From an uncultured bacterium (lineage in GTDB: Bacteria; Cyanobacteriota; Vampirovibrionia; Gastranaerophilales; Gastranaerophilaceae), in the NCBI GenBank assembly GCA_900553845.1, contig USEW01000001.1, positions 1-45,349 on the forward strand: DNA of 45,349 nt. The letters are read 5' to 3'. Numbering within the stretch: the stretch's first letter is position 1; each line of letters opens with the position of its first letter. The notes below the pieces were generated by a model. The model saw nothing but the letters and a program-made list of their open reading frames with translations. It had not been told where the DNA came from and made no database searches. The translations under genes and the position numbers were made by a program. Positions 7,657 through 15,385 of the stretch are shown one piece after another.

Positions 7657-7935
7657 AAATTCCCCAGCTTTTGTATTAAAGTCCAATCGGTGGTTTACGC
7701 TTCCCGCTCCTGTGGAGTTTTCTTCGAAAACACCTCTGTTCGCTGGTACCAAATTATTTGGCTTGTCACAATCCTTGCATCACGTTACAGGCTTCGCCTT
7801 TCACTTCGACGGATTGTTCCAAGTTACGGGCTCGCTCGCATTCGCTCGACTGTGCCCTACCAAAAATTTGACTCTGCACTTTTGCGCCTGCTGAGCCGCA
7901 GCCGCTCAAGTGCTGCGCTTTGGCTTACGCTTCTT
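7657..7935 (-). repeat. Mosaic intergenic repeat between the peptidase gene and the 53-bp array
   Basis: This stretch is visibly GC-richer than its neighbours. Read on the minus strand it starts at the peptidase stop with AAGCGTAAGCCAAAGCG and then holds blocks shared with 10953-11353: a GAGTCAAATTTT block, GAAGTGAAAGGC followed by CCTGTAACG, GAAAACTCCACAGGAGCGG, and AAGCGTAAACCACCGATTGG. The blocks occur in a different order in the two copies. The last block runs straight into a truncated 53-bp unit. The peptidase's final Ala and stop codon (GCG TAA) are part of the first block. No gene is evident; frames across it look accidental. Confidence 0.8.
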
Positions 7936-9577
7936 TTATCAACCTATTATATTTTCGGTACCATCTTTTTTCAACTTTTGACAATAAGTTGAAATCAATA
8001 CATTTTTCTTCAAATGGGAATTTAACGAGAGTTTTAAGTTTTAATTCTCCGTTTTTATCTTTAACAGTATAAACTGTATTTTCAAGACGGACTCCAAAGT
8101 TTTTTTCCTTATACAACCCTGGTTCGATTGTAAACACCATGCCGGGTTTAAGTTTTCGTCTTGAAAATTTTGATTTTGAAATAGTTGGCGGCATTTCATG
8201 AACGTTAATACCGACGCCGTGTCCTAAAGCATGGTTAAATAAAAAACCGTCATTTTTTGCAGGCTCAAGTATTTCACGTGCTATTTTATCAAGTTTATAC
8301 CCATTTTTAATTCTTCTTGAGAAAAATGCATTTAAAAACGCTTTCAGAACCAAGGTATATATTTTTTTATGTTCATTATCTGGTATACCACGACAGAAAG
8401 TCCTTGTTATATCAGTGGCATATCCGCCTTCAAAATATCCGCCTGTGTCAACAAGAACATAGTCACCATCTTTAATATTACACTTTTCATCTGGGAAACT
8501 ATAATGTATAATTGAAGAATTTGAGCCAAAACCTACAATGGGTGAAAAACTTAAATTAGTAGCAGCATGTTTTGTTTTAAATTCGTTTTCAATAGTATTA
8601 TAAAGCTGCTTTTCGTTAATGGTAGCTCCACTTGCTATAATATTCTCAACTTTTTTTATAACATTATCGGTTCTTTTAAAAGCAGATTTTAAATGGTTTA
8701 TTTCTTCTTTTGTTTTTACCGATTTTAAAGTTGAACTAAAATTGTCGTTTTTGATATTAAATTTTATGTTTAAAAGATTATAATCAAAAAGATTTATGTA
8801 ATTTTTATTTATTAAAACATTTGCTATATCATTGCAACTATTTAAATAATTAATATAATCATTCTGTTTTAAAACAATAATAGATTCATTAAAATCATTT
8901 TTATCAGGGATTTTAAAATCCGTAAATAAAATAGCTGGTTTATCTTTGTGAATAATTAAACGGGAGAAAAAAGTTGATGAAAAGTTTTGCAAGTAATTTC
9001 TTAAATTTGTAATATAAGCAATATCAGCAAGATTTGAAATAAAGAAAATGTCATGATTGGACTTAAGTGATTTCTTTAATCTGTTTATTTTTTGAAACGT
9101 ACACATACCGGAAATATACTTAGGTACAAATGACAAAGATTCTTTTATCTCGTTTTTTTCTGGTTTGACGAATTCAAGAACAGGGTCACTGTTTAAAAAT
9201 TCATAGTTTACAAAATAAGAAGCAAACAGTTTAAAAAAATTAAACGATATTTTTTTAGGGTTAATTAATATTTTTTCGTTAAAATTAATTGTCGACTTTA
9301 AAGCATTAAAAAAAGACTGGGATAAAGAAAGTTTAACAATTTCTATATTTTTGTCTTTAATCTGAATTGAGGCCATTTCATGGTATCTTGGGTCAACAAA
9401 AAGCCGGATTTTATCTTTTGAATAAAGAACTTCACCTTGAGAGCCTTTAAAACCTGTAAGATGATAGCGTGCATTATAATTAAGCTCATTAAATTCTGTC
9501 AAAAATTCGTTTGTTGAGTTAACTAGTAAAAACTTTGCATTTTTTTCATCTAATAATCTATTTAAATAATCAATCAT
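7925..9577 (-). CDS. Xaa-Pro aminopeptidase-like M24 metallopeptidase
   Basis: Enzymes of this family remove an N-terminal residue preceding proline, using two metal ions. The 550-residue product has a creatinase-like N-terminal domain (about 1-290, poorly conserved) and a C-terminal pita-bread domain with all five expected metal ligands: Asp in VLVDTGG, Asp in YATDITRTF, His in HALGHGVG, Glu in TIEPGLY and Glu in VRLENTV. It is longer than E. coli PepP (441), mainly through the N-terminal half. The C-terminus ends KEA-stop, where GCG TAA belongs to the repeat block that follows. Start is the ATG at 9577; the exact substrate is not shown. Confidence 0.88.
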   Translation of the reverse strand: MIDYLNRLLDEKNAKFLLVNSTNEFLTEFNELNYNARYHLTGFKGSQGEVLYSKDKIRLFVDPRYHEMASIQIKDKNIEIVKLSLSQSFFNALKSTINFNEKILINPKKISFNFFKLFASYFVNYEFLNSDPVLEFVKPEKNEIKESLSFVPKYISGMCTFQKINRLKKSLKSNHDIFFISNLADIAYITNLRNYLQNFSSTFFSRLIIHKDKPAILFTDFKIPDKNDFNESIIVLKQNDYINYLNSCNDIANVLINKNYINLFDYNLLNIKFNIKNDNFSSTLKSVKTKEEINHLKSAFKRTDNVIKKVENIIASGATINEKQLYNTIENEFKTKHAATNLSFSPIVGFGSNSSIIHYSFPDEKCNIKDGDYVLVDTGGYFEGGYATDITRTFCRGIPDNEHKKIYTLVLKAFLNAFFSRRIKNGYKLDKIAREILEPAKNDGFLFNHALGHGVGINVHEMPPTISKSKFSRRKLKPGMVFTIEPGLYKEKNFGVRLENTVYTVKDKNGELKLKTLVKFPFEEKCIDFNLLSKVEKRWYRKYNRLIKEA

Positions 9578-9697
9578 AAATTTAATTAAACCATAAAATT
9601 AAAAAATGTAACAATTTTTTTCGAAACTAGCAAATTATTTTATGTTGAGATGTTATGTAAATGGAACCATGTAAATAGCAGGAACATTATAATATTT

Positions 9698-10213
9698 ATG
9701 AAGATATCTAACTTTTTTTTAAAACATATGCCGCAAATAAATATAAAGAAAGATTTTATAAAGAAAACTGTTGATTTTTGCGATCAACATGTATCATCTC
9801 CACAGCAGCGTCTTGCAATAGGTGTTACAGCTCTTTTAACTCAGCCGTTAATTGACTATTTTAATAAAAATGTTGATGAAAAAACGCGTGATATTTCTGT
9901 TCAAAAAACTATTGCAAAAACAATTGTTGGAATGACAACAGGATATTTTATACGTGACTGGTGTATTAAATTATCAAATGCAAAAATATTTAAACCTGAT
10001 ATAAAAGATATTCCAGCTGATAAGTTAAAAAATTATCATAACGCAATGGGGACTTTTCTTGCAACGATAATAATGTTAGGAACGAATTTTTTAATTGATG
10101 CTCCTTTAACGGCACTTTTAACAAATGGCATAGCAAAACCTTATGATGCAATAAAAAAACATTTTTCAAAACAAAAACAACCTCAAAAGTCGGTTATAGA
10201 GGAGGTTAAGTAG
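9698..10213 (+). CDS. Unrecognised protein with hydrophobic segments, first of a pair
   Basis: No family recognised. The 171-residue product, from ATG 9698 with AGGAA about 13 nt upstream, has a basic N-terminus and about three moderately hydrophobic stretches: near residues 40-52 (LAIGVTALLTQPL), near 73-86 (TIAKTIVGMTTGYF) and near 118-143 (GTFLATIIMLGTNFLIDAPLTALLT). The C-terminus is Lys/Gln-rich. The upstream codons from 9650 are unlikely to belong, lacking an RBS and being unlike the rest. It is followed by 10216-10881 after two bases, with the next gene's RBS (GAGGAGG) inside its end, so the two are a translationally coupled pair and probably membrane partners. Confidence 0.75.
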   Translation: MKISNFFLKHMPQINIKKDFIKKTVDFCDQHVSSPQQRLAIGVTALLTQPLIDYFNKNVDEKTRDISVQKTIAKTIVGMTTGYFIRDWCIKLSNAKIFKPDIKDIPADKLKNYHNAMGTFLATIIMLGTNFLIDAPLTALLTNGIAKPYDAIKKHFSKQKQPQKSVIEEVK

Positions 10214-10215
10214 AT

Positions 10216-10881
10216 ATGAGTTTAAAAAATATATTTGAAAAAGGTAAACAATTTTTATATAAGCAGTTTTCAGAAGGTGGTGGAAACATGCTTATCTGGA
10301 TGGGTGCCTTAGGCTGGTTCACATCTGCTATTGCGCAGGTTGTTGTATTAAATTTAAATAAAAAAATACCGAAAGAAGAAAAAGGATTTTTAATAAGACA
10401 GGAAATAGCTGATGGAGCTGTCAACTGTGGAATGTACCTTGGGTTTACAAAATTGGTTCAGACCTGTGTGAACTGGGGGTTAGAAAAAGGAAAAATAACA
10501 AGTGATACAATAAAACCCATTGTTGAAAAAGCAGCAAAAGATAAAAAAATCGAACTTTCAAAACATTTTGAAAAAAGTAACATATCGGATTTATTGAAAG
10601 ACAACGTAGATGATCTTGCTAAATTTAAAAAATTTAAAAACGGTGTCGATATTTTAACAAATTTAATAGCATCCGTTATAGCTTGTAATATTGTAACTCC
10701 CCTTGCACGTAATTATATTGCTTCAAAATGGTCAAAAAACAATAAAAAACAAAATCCTGCTCCTACAGTTGAAAATAATATAATTATAAAACCAAAACCT
10801 GAAAGTAATATAGTTTTTAAAGGAAGAGCAAATATAAATCCGTATACTCAAAGTGTAAGAACAAATCCTATTTCAATATAG
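10216..10881 (+). CDS. Unrecognised protein with hydrophobic segments, second of a pair
   Basis: No family recognised. The 221-residue product has a hydrophobic N-terminal region (about 27-47, MLIWMGALGWFTSAIAQVVVL), a second stretch near 68-85 and another near 150-168 (ILTNLIASVIACNIVTPLA). A charged middle segment (about 95-140) lies between them. The tail is Asn/Pro-rich and ends with NIVFKGRANINPYTQS, which looks like a short linear motif rather than a folded domain. A strong GAGGAGG ribosome binding site lies in the end of the preceding gene. The two proteins share a similar plan (hydrophobic, charged, hydrophobic) and may form one complex. Function cannot be named. Confidence 0.75.
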   Translation: MSLKNIFEKGKQFLYKQFSEGGGNMLIWMGALGWFTSAIAQVVVLNLNKKIPKEEKGFLIRQEIADGAVNCGMYLGFTKLVQTCVNWGLEKGKITSDTIKPIVEKAAKDKKIELSKHFEKSNISDLLKDNVDDLAKFKKFKNGVDILTNLIASVIACNIVTPLARNYIASKWSKNNKKQNPAPTVENNIIIKPKPESNIVFKGRANINPYTQSVRTNPISI

Positions 10882-10952
10882 TCTTTAAACCTAGCGTGCT
10901 ATAGATTTTACTTTAATTAACATAAATATTTTTGTTTTTGTTTTATAATTAA

Positions 10953-11353
10953 AAGCGTAAGCCAAAGCGAGTTTGTAATTTTGTCTGACGCGAAGGCGGC
11001 AGCGAAATACAAACGGAGCCTATGAATGAGCGACGTAAGAGTTTTAAAGAAAACTCCACAGGAGCGGAAAAGCGTAAACCACCGATTGGACTTATTCGCC
11101 AACAAGCGGGGGGAATGCGTGAAAAAAGCGTAAGCCGTGCGGAGTCAAATTTTGACAAGTGCGCCGTGCGTGCTTGAAAAACTCACCTAGCACGAAAGTT
11201 CGCAGCAATCTGCCGAAGTGAAAGGCAAACCCTGTAACGGAATGCAAAAATTGCAAGTTGTCAATAATTTGAAACAAACGTGCAAAGAAAATTATAATGA
11301 AATGAGTTTGGATGCCACAGGTGGATAAAAGATGTAATAAAGCGAGGGAATAC
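10953..11353 (+). repeat. Mosaic intergenic repeat between the hypothetical pair and dnaB
   Basis: It starts with AAGCGTAAGCCAAAGCG (10953-10969), as does 7935 on the minus strand. It carries GAAAACTCCACAGGAGCGG and AAGCGTAAACCACCGATTGG (11049-11093), then a degenerate 53-bp unit end with GGGGGGAATGCGTG (GTG instead of ATG at 11119), a second AAGCGTAAGCC (11126-11136), GAGTCAAATTTTGAC (11142-11156) and GAAGTGAAAGGC with CCTGTAACG (about 11215-11240). It is GC-richer than its surroundings. Small frames exist on both strands but none has an RBS or family features. It ends at the single 53-bp unit that starts dnaB. Confidence 0.8.
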
Positions 11354-11410
11354 ATGAAAGAAACTTACATTCTGGTTGGACTTGATTTAATAAAACGGGG
11401 GAATATATGA
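11354..11410 (+). CDS. 18-codon micro-ORF in repeat, coupled to dnaB
   Basis: The peptide is MKETYILVGLDLIKRGNI. The unit is exactly 53 bp (ATG 11354, dnaB ATG 11407), and its TGA (11408-11410) overlaps the dnaB ATG. The dnaB ribosome-binding-like CGGGGGAA lies in its last codons, and GAGGGAA stands before its own ATG. Compared with the units upstream of the TrmH gene, changes are often silent or conservative (TTG/CTG, Glu/Asp, Ile/Val), which hints at a coding constraint. Confidence 0.45.
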   Translation: MKETYILVGLDLIKRGNI

Positions 11411-12753
11411 AAAAAGAGAAAGTGACAAAACTTCCGCCACATAATAAAGAAGCCGAAGAATCAATTTTAGGAGCAATTCTTGTCAATCCGGTTGTTTTAA
11501 ACAGAATTGTAGAATATATAAAACCAGAAAGTTTTTATTTTAAAGCTCATAAGGTTATTTATGAAACCATGCTTAATTTGTATAATAGAGGAAATGTGCA
11601 GATTGATATTTTAACAGTATCCGATGAATTAAGAAATCAAGGGGCATTGGAGGCTGTTGGGGGTCGTGATTATATAAACGATCTTGCATTAAATACGATA
11701 ACAACTGCCAATATTGAATACTATGCAAAAATGATTCAGGAGAAGTCAATAAAGCGTCAACTTATTGCAGCAGGGTCGGATATTGTTGAAATGGCATATG
11801 ATAATTTGACAACAGAGGCTACACTTGATACAGCGGAAAAACTTATCTTTAATATAGCTCAGGAGCGCACAACAACAGATTTAATTGCAATAAAAGATCT
11901 TGTATTAACAAGTTTTGAACAGATTGAATATCGTTATAACCATAGAGATGAACTAACAGGTACATCAAGTGGGTTTTATGATTTGGATGAAATGACATCA
12001 GGCCTTCAAAAATCGGATTTGATTATTTTAGCGGCACGTCCATCAATGGGTAAAACAGCATTTGCATTAAATATTGCACAAAATGCTGCATTACGTGACA
12101 ACAAACCTGTTGCTATATTCTCTCTTGAGATGCCAAAAGAGCAGCTAGTAAAACGTATGTTATGCTCAGAAGCTGAAGTTGATACCCAAAGGCTAAGTTC
12201 AGGCAATATGCAACCAAAAGACTGGGAAAAATTAACCGAAGCCATGAATTATTTTACCGATGCCCCGATATATATTGATGACGCAGCAGGTGCTTCTGTT
12301 ATGGATATACGTGCAAAATGCCGCCGGTTAGCCATGGAAGAAAAACAATTGGGCTTAATTGTAATTGATTACCTTCAGTTGATGGAGGATAATTCAAAAG
12401 GCGATGACCGTAACCAGCAAATATCAGCCATATCTCGAGGGTTAAAGACACTTGCCCGTGAACTTCAGGTGCCAATTATTGCCTTGTCCCAGCTATCTCG
12501 TGCTGTTGAACAACGAAAAGATCGCCGTCCTATGTTGTCTGACCTTCGTGAATCAGGCGCAATCGAACAAGATGCTGACGTTGTTATGTTTATTTATCGT
12601 GATGAATATTATGAAAAAGATAATCCTGAAAATAAGGGTAAAGCAGAAATTATTATAGCAAAACATAGAAACGGACCGGTTGGCAGTTTTGATTTACTAT
12701 TCCAGGCAAATATTACAAAATTTAAGAATCCTGCTCGCACTGCTACTTTTTAG
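11407..12753 (+). CDS. dnaB: Replicative DNA helicase
   Basis: DnaB is the hexameric 5'-3' helicase that unwinds DNA at the replication fork. The 448-residue protein has the N-terminal helical domain (about 1-110, with PPHNKEAEESILGAIL), a linker, and the RecA-like C-terminal domain with Walker A ARPSMGKTA near 209-217, FSLEMPKEQL near 240-249, Walker B LIVIDYLQLM and DLRESGAIEQDADVVMFIYRDE. Length and motifs are standard; no intein is present. Translation starts at an ATG delivered by a 53-bp repeat unit, so expression may depend on reinitiation or on the GGGGGAA before that ATG. Confidence 0.96.
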   Translation: MKKEKVTKLPPHNKEAEESILGAILVNPVVLNRIVEYIKPESFYFKAHKVIYETMLNLYNRGNVQIDILTVSDELRNQGALEAVGGRDYINDLALNTITTANIEYYAKMIQEKSIKRQLIAAGSDIVEMAYDNLTTEATLDTAEKLIFNIAQERTTTDLIAIKDLVLTSFEQIEYRYNHRDELTGTSSGFYDLDEMTSGLQKSDLIILAARPSMGKTAFALNIAQNAALRDNKPVAIFSLEMPKEQLVKRMLCSEAEVDTQRLSSGNMQPKDWEKLTEAMNYFTDAPIYIDDAAGASVMDIRAKCRRLAMEEKQLGLIVIDYLQLMEDNSKGDDRNQQISAISRGLKTLARELQVPIIALSQLSRAVEQRKDRRPMLSDLRESGAIEQDADVVMFIYRDEYYEKDNPENKGKAEIIIAKHRNGPVGSFDLLFQANITKFKNPARTATF

Positions 12754-12846
12754 TTAGTATTATGTTATTAGTAAAAAACAATCATTATTATTTTAATAAT
12801 CGTAGTGCTTTTTATGATAATATTAAAATTATTTTTAATTTGAGCT

Positions 12847-14121
12847 TTAAACAGTGCCTTCGTTCCAGGTATTTAAGTATTTTTGTTGTTCATCAGTCAA
12901 TGTATCAATTTCAATACCCATCGATTGGAGTTTTATTTTTGCAATTTCGACATCAACATTATGTGGAAGTGTGTAAAGTTTATTTTCTAACTTTCCTTTA
13001 TTTTTAACAATAAATTCAGCACCCAATGCCTGATTAGCAAAACTCATATCCATAACAGAAGCAGGGTGACCTTCAGCTGCTATCAAGTTAACTAAACGTC
13101 CTTCAGCCAAAACATAAATAGATTTACCATTATTTAATACATATTCTTCCAACGATGGACGGATTTGCTTTATTTCTTTTGTCACTTTTTTAAGTCCGTT
13201 TACATTCACTTCAACATCAAAATGACCGGCCTGACAAACAAACGAACCTGATTTCATCTCCATCATATGATGAACATCAACAACATTAATGTCACCGGTA
13301 ATTGATAAGAAAATATCACCCTCTTTAGCGGCTTGAGCAATAGGCATAACACGATATCCTTCCATAGCAGCCTCAAGTGCTTTTAACGGGTCAACCTCAG
13401 TAACGATTACATTTGCACCCAATCCGCGCGCTCTTAAAGCAGCACCTTTACCACACCAACCATAACCGCAAATAACAAATGTTTTGCCGGCAAGAAGAAT
13501 ATTTGTCGCTCTTAATATTCCATCAATAACACTTTGACCAGTACCATAACGATTATCATACAAATGTTTTGTTAAACTATTATTTACACCCAATGAAGGG
13601 AATTTTAAAACACCTTCTTTTTCCATAGCTTCCAAACGAATTATCCCGGTTGTTGTTTCCTCTGTTGAGCCAATGATATTTGGGATTAAATCAGTTCTTG
13701 ATTTGTGAATTGTAGCTACAAGATCGCACCCATCATCAATAATCAAATTTGGATTATGATTCAAAGCTATTTTAACATGCTGGGCATAAACTTCTTTTGA
13801 TTCACCTGCATAACCAAAAACAGGAATATTATAATGTTTAACAAGACCTGCAGCAACATCATCTTGTGTTGAAAGCGGGTTTGAAGCAACAAGAATACCA
13901 TCTGCTCCGCCAGCTTTCATTGCTATACATAAACAAGCTGTTTCTTTTGTAACATGGACACAACTTGTGAGCCTTAAGCCAGCAAATGGTTTTTCTTTTT
14001 CAAAACGTTCCATAATGCTTTTTAAAACAGGCATATCTTTAAACGCCCATTCTATTTGTCTTTTCCCCTGGTCGGCAAGGTTTATATCAGCGATATCATA
14101 TCTCATTTGAGTCATTTCCAC
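12847..14121 (-). CDS. ahcY: Adenosylhomocysteinase
   Basis: SAH hydrolase splits S-adenosylhomocysteine into adenosine and homocysteine, relieving product inhibition of methyltransferases. The 424-residue protein has the substrate domain (LTSCVHVTKET, STEETTTG, the catalytic NNSLTKHLYDN near 180-190 with Lys185 and Asp189) and the NAD-binding Rossmann loop ICGYGWCGKG near 217-226, followed by TEVDPLKALEA. The C-terminal LEYVLNNGKSIYVLAEGRLVNL also fits. A GTG at 14121 lies about 9 nt after TAGGAG and is the likely start; an ATG two codons in (14115) is the alternative. It converges on dnaB, with no clean hairpin in the 93-bp gap. Confidence 0.96.
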   Translation of the reverse strand: MEMTQMRYDIADINLADQGKRQIEWAFKDMPVLKSIMERFEKEKPFAGLRLTSCVHVTKETACLCIAMKAGGADGILVASNPLSTQDDVAAGLVKHYNIPVFGYAGESKEVYAQHVKIALNHNPNLIIDDGCDLVATIHKSRTDLIPNIIGSTEETTTGIIRLEAMEKEGVLKFPSLGVNNSLTKHLYDNRYGTGQSVIDGILRATNILLAGKTFVICGYGWCGKGAALRARGLGANVIVTEVDPLKALEAAMEGYRVMPIAQAAKEGDIFLSITGDINVVDVHHMMEMKSGSFVCQAGHFDVEVNVNGLKKVTKEIKQIRPSLEEYVLNNGKSIYVLAEGRLVNLIAAEGHPASVMDMSFANQALGAEFIVKNKGKLENKLYTLPHNVDVEIAKIKLQSMGIEIDTLTDEQQKYLNTWNEGTV

Positions 14122-14209
14122 AATTATAATCTCCTATACTTTTTCTTTATATTTGCTACTTTATTATAAGATTTTAACACATAAAAATTTTAAATATATA
14201 ATAAATAAA

Positions 14210-15343
14210 TTAATTATTTTTCTTTTCGCGTTCTTTTTGTTTTGCAAGTCTTATTGCGTTATCAATTGATATTTTAGCAAGCGGTTTGCGAGTACGACGG
14301 TCAAAAAACACAAGCCAATGATTGTTTTTGGGGTTATCAACTGCAAATGAAAGCCGACCTGAAACTCTATCCTGCGGATTTATTGTTTTCATAAGAAGTG
14401 TGTTATCTGCAAAAACAGAAGGATAAAATACACGATTTAATTCACTTATTAAAGCAAGGTCAAAACTTGAAAAGGATTTATCAGTGTTATTAAGTATAAT
14501 TAAAGATAAATTATAAGTATTCATTTCGCCAAAGGGGTCTTTTTCAAGTTTAACGTTTGTTATTTTTACATCAAGTCCTTCAAGTTTTAATTCATCAACC
14601 ATTAAAGCTTCATCTGAAATAACAGGCAATTCAACAGGGGTAAGCACACGGACTTTAATTTCATCACCTGGAGAGATTAAAACATCCTTACCTTTACGGA
14701 ATAGACTTATTCCAAGCCCAATAGCACCACCAATAGCAGCACCGCCTGCTATTGTATACCCTTGAGATGCAATAGCCGCTTCAATACCAAGGAGGTTTAA
14801 AGCAGCAAAACCACCAACAACACCGCCTGCTATGGTATAACCGGTATCAACTAAAACTGTTTTTGCAACGCCTTTTACAGGATGCATTTTGGTTGACATT
14901 TTTCCCTCAATAGGAATTTGACGCCCATCAGGTGTCACTAAATAGTCAAAATTTATCTCAATCCAACCATCTCGTCCAAGGCGTTTTGAATCTTCCATTT
15001 CTTTAACTGTACCATGTGCAACCGTACCAATAGGCAAAACAACCCCGCCTTTTCCTTCAACATCCTGCGTTATCTGGGCAAAAAATTCGTCACCCTCTTG
15101 AGTAAAACCTGATGATAACACTTCTGATACTGTCATTTTTATTACATCTTTTGACTTAATCTTATGTGTTTCACCTGTAAATATATTCTTTACTTGGTCA
15201 TCATTATATTCATAAAATTGTGCATGTCCTTCTAATTTTTTTGTATTTTCGTTTGCAAAACAATTAGAATTTGAACAAAATACAAAATTTATGATAAATA
15301 TCTGGAGTATAAAAAAACTTATTATTCTTTTTATTCTTCCCAT
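14210..15343 (-). CDS. Exported protein with glycine-zipper segment, function unknown
   Basis: The 377-residue product starts at ATG 15343, about 11 nt after GGGGAA. An in-frame TTG at 15361 is less likely. Residues 1-30 are a clear signal peptide (basic RIKR, a long hydrophobic core, CFA before the mature part). The mature protein has a beta-rich N-terminal region (GGVVLPIGTVAHGTV, YLVTPDGRQIPIEGKM) reminiscent of VirB10/TrbI-type surface domains. A Gly/Ala-rich double segment (YTIAGG repeated, about 170-220) could be a membrane-inserting glycine zipper. A C-terminal region of about 130 residues follows. It probably acts in the periplasm or envelope. The VirB10 resemblance is only suggestive, and no secretion genes are nearby. 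Confidence 0.75.
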   Translation of the reverse strand: MGRIKRIISFFILQIFIINFVFCSNSNCFANENTKKLEGHAQFYEYNDDQVKNIFTGETHKIKSKDVIKMTVSEVLSSGFTQEGDEFFAQITQDVEGKGGVVLPIGTVAHGTVKEMEDSKRLGRDGWIEINFDYLVTPDGRQIPIEGKMSTKMHPVKGVAKTVLVDTGYTIAGGVVGGFAALNLLGIEAAIASQGYTIAGGAAIGGAIGLGISLFRKGKDVLISPGDEIKVRVLTPVELPVISDEALMVDELKLEGLDVKITNVKLEKDPFGEMNTYNLSLIILNNTDKSFSSFDLALISELNRVFYPSVFADNTLLMKTINPQDRVSGRLSFAVDNPKNNHWLVFFDRRTRKPLAKISIDNAIRLAKQKEREKKNN

Positions 15344-15385
15344 ATAAAACAAATTCCCCAAAGTTTAAATAATCAATATTATCGT

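Noticed and set aside
9050..9070. Further 53-bp repeat copy inside the peptidase gene
   Set aside because: Only TGATTGGACTT matches; it lies antisense in normal coding sequence and lacks the rest of the unit.
10917..11486. Minus-strand frames upstream of dnaB
   Set aside because: They lie across the mosaic repeat, have no RBS and change character between blocks.
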